A DNA stretch of 5,947 nucleotides from CAKRPJ01 sp934376955 (GTDB taxonomy: Bacteria; Bacillota; Clostridia; Lachnospirales; Lachnospiraceae), in assembly GCA_934376955.1 (NCBI GenBank), contig CAKRPJ010000080.1:1-5947 (forward strand), written 5' to 3'. Positions 1 through 5,947 of the stretch are shown in pieces; within the stretch, counting starts at the first letter, position 1, and the number at the start of each line of letters is the position of its first letter. The notes below the pieces were generated by a model, which saw only the letters and a program-made list of their open reading frames with translations, was not told the DNA's origin and ran no database searches. Made by a program: the position numbers and the translations under genes.

Positions 1-1106
1 AGTACACCAAAAAGTTCAATAAATGGTGACAATAATTCGTAAAACAGAAAATAAAGATAGGATAAAAGTCCTACAGCGCCGTACCGTGGGTTTGCCAGCA
101 TTTTACGGTGTCCCCACATACACTGGAACAATCCTCTATGCCATCTTCTCCGCTGCTTGCTCAATTCACTTAGCTTTTCCGGAGTTTGTGACCAGCAGAT
201 GGCATCCTGTGCAAAGTGAATCTTATATGGCTTACGGTTCATGCGGCAGAATTCGTGAAGTCTGACTACCAGCTCCATATCCTCGCCCATTGTACTGTTG
301 TCATATCCGCCTACGGCAATCACTGTTTTTTTCTCAAATAAGCCAAAGGCTCCGGATATGATCATATTTGCATTGATCTTATCCAACAGGATACGCGCTG
401 CGAGGAAAGAACGGTCATATTCCAGAGATTGCATTCGTGCGATCATATTTCTGGGCAGCCTGTATTTTACCACATGACCCTTTTCTATGATCACACCATT
501 GGCTGGACGGACACTTCCACCAACGGCGATAACATTTTCGCCCTCCAGAACCGGCTGAACGATTTTCTCCAGCGAATCATATTGCAAAATAGAGTCCGCA
601 TCCATACAGATAAACCAAGGATACCTGGCTGCATTGATTCCGGCATTTAAGCTGTCTGCTTTTCCACCATTCTTCTTGCGGATCAAAGTAATGGGCACTT
701 TCTGATTCGTGCATTCATAAACTTCTTCCACAGGCTGGCATTGGATCAGATGGCGGATCGGACGTTCCACTCGCTCCATATGAAATGCATCGATCAGGAG
801 CTGAGATGTTTTATCATTGGAACCGTCATCTATCACTATGATTTCATATAGCTTATAATCCACGTTGAGAAGTGAAGTGACAGTGTCCTTCACCGTGACC
901 TCCTCATTATATGCCGGAACAAGAATGGAGACCGGTATGTAATAGCTTTGCCACAGTTTATTGTGCAGCTGGTCAAGACGGTAGGATCTATGCAGTTCAA
1001 TTGCGCCTGCTACGATCGACAAAAACAAAAAGCTGGAATATCCAATCAGATATATAATAAAAAACAGCTGGACACATTCCAGAAAAAAACGAAATGCATC
1101 GGTCAT
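1..1106 (-). CDS. Processive-type family 2 glycosyltransferase, membrane protein (3' end cut by window edge)
   Basis: This frame is open from the ATG at 1106 to base 1 (368 whole codons, no stop), so the C-terminus is missing. A hydrophobic segment at about residues 11-36 is followed by a GT2 GT-A domain opening with IPVSILVPAYNE (57-68). The nucleotide-sugar motifs are present: DDGS (93-96), NGGKADSLNAG (146-156), DAD (169-171), GED (274-276, D276 the likely catalytic base) and QRRRW (318-322). The last two mark processive synthases such as the PgaC/IcaA, NodC, hyaluronan and cellulose synthase groups. After QRRRW the chain becomes hydrophobic again (about 343-368), as expected for the C-terminal membrane helices of such synthases. 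The likely role is polymerising a nucleotide-sugar-derived glycan on the cytoplasmic face and extruding it; the sugar cannot be told. The stretch between DDGS and NGGK is about 50 residues, longer than usual. The start is supported by an AAAGGAGG site 8 nt upstream and an ATGA overlap with the HEAT-repeat gene. Confidence is high for family, low for product. Confidence 0.93.
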   Translation of the reverse strand, partial: MTDAFRFFLECVQLFFIIYLIGYSSFLFLSIVAGAIELHRSYRLDQLHNKLWQSYYIPVSILVPAYNEEVTVKDTVTSLLNVDYKLYEIIVIDDGSNDKTSQLLIDAFHMERVERPIRHLIQCQPVEEVYECTNQKVPITLIRKKNGGKADSLNAGINAARYPWFICMDADSILQYDSLEKIVQPVLEGENVIAVGGSVRPANGVIIEKGHVVKYRLPRNMIARMQSLEYDRSFLAARILLDKINANMIISGAFGLFEKKTVIAVGGYDNSTMGEDMELVVRLHEFCRMNRKPYKIHFAQDAICWSQTPEKLSELSKQRRRWHRGLFQCMWGHRKMLANPRYGAVGLLSYLYFLFYELLSPFIELFGV

Positions 1107-2194
1107 ACGTCCGCCCTCCTTTGTGCTTTTACTGCATCCAGCTGATACTTCAGCATTTCTTTTGCGTAGCGGTCATTTCCCTGTAAAATATCAGCTAATG
1201 CGTCCCTGTCTGTATTCAGAATTGCAAGGCTTTTTGCAGCATTATGACGGACATGCCAGTTTTTACTGGAAATCTCTTTTTTCAGAATTTCCAGTGTCTG
1301 AGGCCCGGGATAAGCAGCAAGAGCGGAAATACAGGCATTCTGCAATTCCCAGAACCCTTCCTTTTCTTCTTCGGCATGATAAATCAAAAAAGGAACGCTT
1401 CTTTCATCCCGGTATCTGCCAAAATAGCGGACGCATGCGATCTGAATTTCCAGATCTTTATTTGTTTCCAGCAAAGACAGCATTTCATCCTTCCAGTTTG
1501 GTGACGCATAGCGAATATAATTCAGAAGGTTTATCTGCATCTTGGAATGAAATTCATTTAATTTTTTCCAAAGAAGTGCTATCAGTTCTTCTTTTTTATT
1601 GAATGAAAGAAGTCCATCTGCAAAAATTTTTTCATGCGGAAGCAGCTGCATATTTGCATTCAGAAATTCCAGCGCCTGCATAACCACATTTACATCTTCT
1701 GAGCTGTATAATGCCCGCAAAGCATTCTCCCTGCAATAGAGACTTTCGTTTTTAAGCAGGTTAAACAGGAATGGGAAAACAATTTTCTTAGTCTGGAATT
1801 TCGGCATGTGGAATATGGCAAATACATATGCCAGGCAAGCCTTTTCCATATCCGATTTTCTTTGGTAAACCGGAATCAATTTCTCCATCAGCCGGCTTAC
1901 CGATGCTATTCCCTGCTGAAATTGTTCCGGCGTACTGTTTTCCACTTTATGTAATGCTTCACTGAACGTCAGAAGTCTGCTGGTGGAACGAAGCTCTTTA
2001 ATCAGCCTGATTTCCTGCTTTTTATTTTCCGTTATATTTTCTAAAAACAACTGTCTGTATTCTTCAAAATATCGTTGTTCCCTCTTTTTCAGAACACAGG
2101 AACGATATCTTGAGATTATCTCTGTAAAGCAGTTAAACAGAATAATCCCCACGCAGACGATAAAATAAAAAACAATCACAAAGTGTGCTATCAT
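1103..2194 (-). CDS. Membrane-tethered HEAT-repeat protein
   Basis: This 363-residue protein has one N-terminal hydrophobic helix (about 4-21), then a strongly basic and charged linker (about 29-70, with RYRSCVLKKREQRY). By the positive-inside rule this places the rest of the chain in the cytoplasm. Residues about 75-345 are all-helical with helix-pair periodicity. The clearest HEAT/PBS-lyase-like repeats are near 246-275 (LEIQIACVRYFGRYRDERSVPFL), 280-308 and 312-340 (WHVRHNAAKSLAIL). HEAT repeats bind other proteins, and no catalytic motif is visible, so a scaffold or regulatory partner for the adjoining glycosyltransferase is the natural inference. The start at 2194 is favoured by an AGGAAGGA site 6 nt upstream and because it supplies the membrane helix; the next Met is near residue 103. 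The gene overlaps the preceding gene by 62 nt and the next by 4 nt (ATGA), implying coupled translation. The specific function is not known. Confidence 0.9.
   Translation of the reverse strand: MIAHFVIVFYFIVCVGIILFNCFTEIISRYRSCVLKKREQRYFEEYRQLFLENITENKKQEIRLIKELRSTSRLLTFSEALHKVENSTPEQFQQGIASVSRLMEKLIPVYQRKSDMEKACLAYVFAIFHMPKFQTKKIVFPFLFNLLKNESLYCRENALRALYSSEDVNVVMQALEFLNANMQLLPHEKIFADGLLSFNKKEELIALLWKKLNEFHSKMQINLLNYIRYASPNWKDEMLSLLETNKDLEIQIACVRYFGRYRDERSVPFLIYHAEEEKEGFWELQNACISALAAYPGPQTLEILKKEISSKNWHVRHNAAKSLAILNTDRDALADILQGNDRYAKEMLKYQLDAVKAQRRADV
1115..1122 (-). promoter_or_regulatory. Ribosome binding site for the glycosyltransferase gene
   Basis: AAAGGAGG on the minus strand sits 8 nt before the ATG at 1106 and is embedded in the last codons of the HEAT-repeat gene. 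It is the strongest such site in the window and fixes the start of a gene whose 3' end is outside the window. Confidence 0.85.
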
Positions 2195-4364
2195 TTGTGT
2201 TCCTTCCTGTCCAGTATGTCTTCAGTACATGGTATGCTTCTTTTAATCTTTCATGGTAAGATACTGTATTTTCCCATTCTTCCAATTTAAGTCGTCCCAT
2301 CTCGATGGTATTTCCTTCTCCGCCAAGACCGATAAACATTTCTTTGATCCCCACCGGTTCAATACCATAATTTCCGTCATAATAATCATCATGAATCTGC
2401 ATTCGAGACGGATCAGAAAAATTCAGCAGCTGCCATGGGATTTTGATTTCCACATCATCCCCGTTACAGATAAAGTCTGCTCTGGAATCATAATCAGAAG
2501 CAGATGGATTGCCATTTCCATAATACAGCTTTCCGCTTTCAAAGGTCTTCAACGTTGTGGCCGCATCCTGATACCGTCCTATAACATCCCTTAATACCAT
2601 ACAGACCTTTTCAAATACAGCACTATCCACGGCCGGTGGATCAATATAAGCATCTTCTCCGGTAATATCTTCCTCATAATTGGCATGAATGGGATTATAT
2701 CGATCCTGAACTAACAGACGAGTATTGTCTTTTCCATTTAAGATCAGTACAAAATCTGCCGGCCGTTCAAATTCTGCTGTATAGTTTTCCATACGGGTAC
2801 TGCCTGTTTTTGAGGTAATGTCAAATGGTACATACAGCATGTCATTTCCCAGATCAAAGCCTTTTTTATGAAGATACAGATAAACATAAGAGGCATCATA
2901 CTTCGCACTGATGAAAGAACCGTCCTCGTATTGGATTACCCTATTCTCCTCTGTCCATTCGGAAGTATCTCCATCCACATAACAGACACTTTCTGTTTCT
3001 CCACAGTCAAATGCCAGCAATCCAAAATGCTGGTCATTTGTCTGAACATCCTCCCAGTAAATATTACGGCTTAAATCTACAGCATACATGGTATTCCAGC
3101 TATGCTTGAACCATTCATCCTGCCAGGAATAGACACAGCCTCCGGAAAGTCCGGCAGCCATAATGTCTTCATAACAAGCCACCAAAATCTTTCCCTGTTC
3201 TTTTTCAGAATAGTATCCGAGCCCTCTGCTGGTCACCTGATTCACCTGAACCTGGCCGCGTCCTGTGGCCGCGCCAAATTCAACAGCCAGCACCGGCATT
3301 GTATGATGTTCGTTTAAAAGCCTTAAATATGCCCGATAAGTATTTAGTCTTCCGTCAGAAGTCGTACAGTCACTAAAATCGATTTTTTTGTCAGACAGAC
3401 TGTTCCATGTGTCATATTCCATACAGGAAAAATAATCCTGTTCATAGGGAGAGGCACTGTAGCTGGCAAACTGCCCGGATATAAGTTTATCCGTTGCAGC
3501 TATATGCTCTGCATCGATCCGGGCACATTTTCGGAAATATTCTGCGATCTCTTTAGGATACTCAAAGGGATCCGTTGCATTTCCGCTGGAAAAGGAGATC
3601 AGACGCTGCTCATTATATCTTGTTGATTCATAGTACACCATCCTGTCACCTGTTTTTGCCAGCAGGGATTCAAAGGCAGAGGCATCGTTTGAAGCAGTAA
3701 GATAGGTTCCTTTATAAGGTTCCATATCCGGATATTTCTCATCTGTATATGCAACTGTTGTATCTTCCCATCCATTTCCGATAATATATCCAAGCACCCA
3801 TTTTGAGACGTCATGTAAATAAAGTCCTGTACTTGTATCTGCATCATTGTTGATGATCAGGCGTTTTCCGTGGATCACATCTACAGTGACCAGACAGTTA
3901 TCCAGAAGCTTTCCCGCAAAGGAATCGGCATAAGCATCCACCCGAGAGTTCTGTATATAAGAATTTATCCAGATTCCCTGAAGTAAATATAACGGATCCT
4001 CATGTTGGGAATTGTATTCATAGAACGCTTGATAAAAAGACGGATTCTGGACAGAATAAACTCTCACTGTATTTGCTCCCGCTTCCTGGATCAGGTGAAA
4101 CCAGCGCAAATAGGTTTCTTTGGTGATCGCATAATCTGTAGACCATTCACCGGGAATACCGCTTCCCATATCGATCCCTCTGACTTCAAATGGTTTCCAC
4201 TCATCTTTGTCTTTTATAAGTATCTCCTTATTCTCAGTCCGGACAAATGTATTTACATGATCGTCCCGATCTGAGTTCACATAAAATCCGCCATAAAACA
4301 CAGCCATAAATCCAATAAATACAAGCAGAATGATGGCAGATATGCTGATAATAAATCGTTTCAT
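2133..4364 (-). CDS. Membrane-anchored extracytoplasmic glycosidase-like protein with C-terminal CBM9/DOMON-like domain
   Basis: This 743-residue protein has a basic N-terminus (MKR) and a hydrophobic anchor or uncleaved signal at about 4-26, so the body should lie outside the membrane. Residues about 55-440 read like a clan GH-A (beta/alpha)8 barrel: VRGIDMGSGIPG (61-72), AGANTVRVYSV (95-105), YLLQGIWIN (126-134), GYIIGNGWE (192-200), VEFGAATGRG (361-370, E362 a possible nucleophile) and SWQDEWFKHSWN (413-424). From about 460 a second domain starts with VDGDTSEW (463-470), a typical opening of CBM9/DOMON-like carbohydrate-binding beta sandwiches, and continues to IKIPWQLLNF (640-649). At the expected acid/base site the chain reads N197-G198 rather than Asn-Glu, so activity is uncertain. 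The gene begins 3 nt after the CotH-like gene; the only ribosome site seen is a GAGG about 14 nt upstream. Its last 20 or so codons run into the HEAT gene in another frame. A glycan-binding or glycan-trimming role is inferred; the exact GH family is not recognised. Confidence 0.85.
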   Translation of the reverse strand: MKRFIISISAIILLVFIGFMAVFYGGFYVNSDRDDHVNTFVRTENKEILIKDKDEWKPFEVRGIDMGSGIPGEWSTDYAITKETYLRWFHLIQEAGANTVRVYSVQNPSFYQAFYEYNSQHEDPLYLLQGIWINSYIQNSRVDAYADSFAGKLLDNCLVTVDVIHGKRLIINNDADTSTGLYLHDVSKWVLGYIIGNGWEDTTVAYTDEKYPDMEPYKGTYLTASNDASAFESLLAKTGDRMVYYESTRYNEQRLISFSSGNATDPFEYPKEIAEYFRKCARIDAEHIAATDKLISGQFASYSASPYEQDYFSCMEYDTWNSLSDKKIDFSDCTTSDGRLNTYRAYLRLLNEHHTMPVLAVEFGAATGRGQVQVNQVTSRGLGYYSEKEQGKILVACYEDIMAAGLSGGCVYSWQDEWFKHSWNTMYAVDLSRNIYWEDVQTNDQHFGLLAFDCGETESVCYVDGDTSEWTEENRVIQYEDGSFISAKYDASYVYLYLHKKGFDLGNDMLYVPFDITSKTGSTRMENYTAEFERPADFVLILNGKDNTRLLVQDRYNPIHANYEEDITGEDAYIDPPAVDSAVFEKVCMVLRDVIGRYQDAATTLKTFESGKLYYGNGNPSASDYDSRADFICNGDDVEIKIPWQLLNFSDPSRMQIHDDYYDGNYGIEPVGIKEMFIGLGGEGNTIEMGRLKLEEWENTVSYHERLKEAYHVLKTYWTGRNTNDSTLCDCFLFYRLRGDYSV
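2201..2208 (-). promoter_or_regulatory. Ribosome binding site for the HEAT-repeat gene
   Basis: AGGAAGGA on the minus strand sits 6 nt before the ATG at 2194 and lies inside the upstream coding sequence. It supports a real start well before the upstream stop, and therefore a true 62-nt overlap. Confidence 0.75.
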
Positions 4365-4367
4365 ATT

Positions 4368-5849
4368 TTAATCATTAACCTCATTATACTGCTTTACACG
4401 GGAGGCTGCTGAATACTGACGCAGAGTTTCAATATTTTCATCCAGCCATTTTCCTCTGTTTCTCAAGTAACCCTTAAGCTGTCCCTCAGCGGCAGATCTG
4501 CTGCCCAGATTTCTCGATACCGGAGCCAGAAGTCCCTTTGCCTGCTGTTCAACACTTCCCCATCTTTCGTCGTTTCTTTCAAGGGCAGGTGCAATAAAAT
4601 CAAGGGTTTCATCAATATAACGATAAAGTGCTTCCTCACTTAACAGACCCTTTCGCAAGGAGTGATAGCGCTGGATGATCCGTTCCGTAAAATCCTCATC
4701 TTTGATCAGCATTTCAAACCATAATCGGTTGTTCAGGAAAAATCCGGTATAAGGAAGTTCCTCCTCGAAATAGTTATTGCAGGCATTATTAAAATCCCAT
4801 ACACACATACGATACAGATTATCTGTTCCCTTATAAATATAAGTGGAATAGTTTCCGGCATCTGCATTACTGGAAAGCTCATTGATTATAAAGTAATCTA
4901 CAAAGCTGTCTACATCTATCATAGAAGTGTAGCCATGTTTTTCCCTGTCATAATCATATGAGTACAGAGTTTTTTCAAAGCGTGAAAAATCCTGTCGGAT
5001 TTCTTCTGTCAGTTTAGCATTCCTGTTCCTGTTTCCGGGATATTCTATCTGCAGAAGGAAGGGCGTTTTGTAGGTATACGTTGTAAAGCTGTTTAAAGCT
5101 TCTTCACCCAAATGCTGGTGATCCAGGCGAAGCAGGTACCCGGAAAATGTGCTGCGCTTGGAATTTACACGAAGTCCCAGCCTGGCACCATCTTTTCCGC
5201 CGGTTATCACTTCAGTCATTAAGTACAGACCTTCATATTCACCATTAAGGATCACTTCGCAGAATCTTACATTGGGAGCATAGGACATCATTTCTCCGGC
5301 AAGATTGTAAAACATGTAATTTCGTATAGCTGTTTTATCAAGCCAGGGGCCGTATAATGCCCATTCATGGTGTGCATCCATTCCCATAACGGAAAGCGGA
5401 TTGTTTTCCCCTTCTTTATCCACAAGTCTGATGGCATAGCTGGGCTTATCAAATTTTCTTGAGGAATTGCCTCTCATCCGTATGCGGATCTCAGAGGATA
5501 CTTCTGCTGTTTCATTTGCATGATGGTACTCTTTACTGTCATTTCCGATTATGTCTATATGAGCAGCAATTGTAGTTTCCCCGTCAGCAGCGAGTGTATA
5601 AATGCGGTTGTTACCATCATCCTTAATGGGGCTTCCCGGAATCACCACCCCATCTGTATCAATTTTGACGATCGGAAGATATGTGCACAGTCCGCCATCC
5701 TCAGGCTCCGTACATGGCTCCTTAGGAATTTCCTGTTCATGCTGATGAATCCTCTCTGTTTTTTGGTAGTCCTTATAGAAAAGCGGCGCAAAAACGGCGA
5801 TCAGGATAACCGCAAAGCAGCATGTAAATCCTAGTATTTTATATTTCAT
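4368..5849 (-). CDS. CotH-like protein kinase family membrane protein
   Basis: This is a 493-residue protein counted from the ATG at 5849. A hydrophobic helix at about 5-25 follows a basic start (MKYK) and has no lipobox, so it is probably an anchored extracytoplasmic protein. CotH-family signatures appear in order: IRIRMRGNSSRKFDKPSYAI (121-140), the W-A-L-Y-G-P-W-L-D-K-T-A-I-R-N segment (163-177), LNGEYEGLYLMTE (201-213), VDSFVDYFIINELSSNAD (313-330) and VWDFNNACNNY (350-360). CotH of Bacillus subtilis is an atypical kinase that phosphorylates spore coat proteins; most homologues elsewhere have no known substrate. Here the metal-binding region reads W-D-F-N. The start at 5849 is preferred over an in-frame ATG at 5873 because AAAGGA lies 8 nt upstream and the signal then begins directly. 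The gene is first of the visible unit and is followed 3 nt later by the glycosidase-like gene, which points to a surface rather than spore-coat role. No CotB/CotG-like substrate is visible. Confidence 0.9.
   Translation of the reverse strand: MKYKILGFTCCFAVILIAVFAPLFYKDYQKTERIHQHEQEIPKEPCTEPEDGGLCTYLPIVKIDTDGVVIPGSPIKDDGNNRIYTLAADGETTIAAHIDIIGNDSKEYHHANETAEVSSEIRIRMRGNSSRKFDKPSYAIRLVDKEGENNPLSVMGMDAHHEWALYGPWLDKTAIRNYMFYNLAGEMMSYAPNVRFCEVILNGEYEGLYLMTEVITGGKDGARLGLRVNSKRSTFSGYLLRLDHQHLGEEALNSFTTYTYKTPFLLQIEYPGNRNRNAKLTEEIRQDFSRFEKTLYSYDYDREKHGYTSMIDVDSFVDYFIINELSSNADAGNYSTYIYKGTDNLYRMCVWDFNNACNNYFEEELPYTGFFLNNRLWFEMLIKDEDFTERIIQRYHSLRKGLLSEEALYRYIDETLDFIAPALERNDERWGSVEQQAKGLLAPVSRNLGSRSAAEGQLKGYLRNRGKWLDENIETLRQYSAASRVKQYNEVND
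4379..4382 (-). promoter_or_regulatory. Weak ribosome binding site before the glycosidase-like gene
   Basis: GAGG lies within the last codons of the CotH-like gene, 14 nt before the ATG at 4364. The distance is long for a good site. With a 3-nt intergenic gap, ribosomes finishing the upstream gene probably reinitiate here. Confidence 0.4.
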
Positions 5850-5857
5850 AAATAAAA

Positions 5858-5863
5858 TCCTTT
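5858..5863 (-). promoter_or_regulatory. Ribosome binding site deciding the CotH-like start
   Basis: Reading on the minus strand, AAAGGA is followed by 8 nt and then ATG at 5849. This spacing is good, and the site would lie inside the coding sequence if the ATG at 5873 were used, which argues for the shorter protein. Confidence 0.75.
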
Positions 5864-5874
5864 CGTTTGCCATA

Positions 5875-5911
5875 GGCGGAAACCCACTACCTTCAGGTGG
5901 TGGGAGGAGCC
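5875..5911. repeat. Imperfect palindrome, possible IS200/IS605-type end or REP-like hairpin
   Basis: CCCACTACC (5883-5891) pairs with GGTGGTGGG (5896-5904) around a TTCA loop. GGC (5875-5877) and GCC (5909-5911) can close an outer stem across purine-rich internal loops. The one imperfect pair is T5888 with G5899, a tolerated wobble if the plus strand is single-stranded or transcribed but an A-C mismatch on the other strand. Subterminal hairpins of this kind are typical of IS200/IS605 element ends and the related guide-RNA scaffolds. No transposase gene can be confirmed in the 36 bases to the right. No U-tract follows on either strand, so an intrinsic terminator is unlikely. Confidence 0.5.
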
Positions 5912-5918
5912 TTGTAAA

Positions 5919-5945
5919 TCTTTAGTCATTACCCCTGACTCTCAA
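5919..5945 (-). promoter_or_regulatory. Weak sigma-70-type promoter candidate upstream of the unit
   Basis: On the minus strand, TTGAGA (5945-5940) is followed after 15 nt by TAAAGA (5924-5919). The spacer is shorter than the usual 17 nt and the -10 box is a poor match. If real, the palindrome at 5875-5911 would be in the 5' leader of the operon. The true promoter may lie beyond the window. Confidence 0.18.
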
Positions 5946-5947
5946 TA

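Noticed and set aside
23..650. Plus-strand open frames at 23-265 and 429-650
   Set aside because: They lie opposite the glycosyltransferase, whose minus-strand frame holds every GT2 motif. The plus-strand translations show no domain character.
1123..1602. Plus-strand open frame of 159 codons
   Set aside because: It is antisense to the HEAT-repeat gene, has low-complexity-like composition, no recognisable domain and no evident ribosome site.
2133..2230. A frameshift joining the glycosidase-like and HEAT proteins into one chain
   Set aside because: The HEAT gene has its own strong ribosome site and a complete N-terminal membrane helix, so two proteins are more likely.
3599..3847. Minus-strand open frame of 82 codons inside the glycosidase-like gene
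   Set aside because: It is another frame of a clear coding region, with no ribosome site and no domain.
5520..5834. Plus-strand open frame of 104 codons
   Set aside because: It is antisense to the 5' part of the CotH-like gene and shows no family features.
5850..5873. Upstream in-frame ATG at 5873 for the CotH-like gene
   Set aside because: It would add eight residues before the basic signal start and would place the good AAAGGA site inside the gene, with no comparable site before 5873.
5883..5904. Hairpin as an intrinsic terminator
   Set aside because: Neither side is followed by a T run; the flanks are AGGAGCC and TTTCCGCC.
5926..5947. Minus-strand C-terminal codons of a transposase ending at 5930 or 5925 (…IESQG or …LRVRGND)
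   Set aside because: Two frames end here, but only five to seven codons are visible, too little to assign any gene.

Overview
The window looks like chromosomal DNA of a low-to-moderate-GC Firmicute, most likely a gut-type Clostridia of the Lachnospiraceae kind. The basis is strong AGGAGG-like ribosome binding sites, moderate base composition judged by eye, and the family combination (CotH-like kinase, membrane-anchored glycosidase-like protein, HEAT-repeat protein, GT2 synthase). The genus cannot be fixed from the sequence alone.

All real genes are on the minus strand and run from right to left as one tight unit. From 5849 to 4368 lies a membrane-anchored CotH-like protein kinase homologue. 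After a 3-nt gap, 4364 to 2133 encodes a large membrane-anchored extracytoplasmic protein with a glycosidase-like (clan GH-A type) barrel and a C-terminal CBM9/DOMON-like beta domain. Its 3' end overlaps by 62 nt with 2194 to 1103, a membrane-tethered HEAT-repeat protein. That gene shares an ATGA stop/start overlap with a processive-type family 2 glycosyltransferase, which begins at 1106 and is still open at base 1, so it is cut by the window edge. The glycosyltransferase appears only as an open frame running off the left edge, but it carries the full set of GT2 motifs.

The spacing and overlaps indicate one transcript with translational coupling. The predicted topology suggests a two-sided assembly at the membrane: the synthase catalytic domain and HEAT scaffold inside, the glycosidase-like protein and CotH-like protein outside. 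The simplest inference is a cell-surface or exported polysaccharide system in which the GT2 enzyme polymerises and extrudes a glycan and the outer proteins bind, trim or modify it or its carrier proteins. The glycan is unknown.

Right of the first gene, 5850 to 5947 holds no convincing gene. It contains a strong imperfect hairpin that resembles the end of an IS200/IS605-type element, and a weak promoter candidate. No tRNA, rRNA, CRISPR array or convincing terminator was seen. There is no unexplained gene-free stretch over 300 bases.
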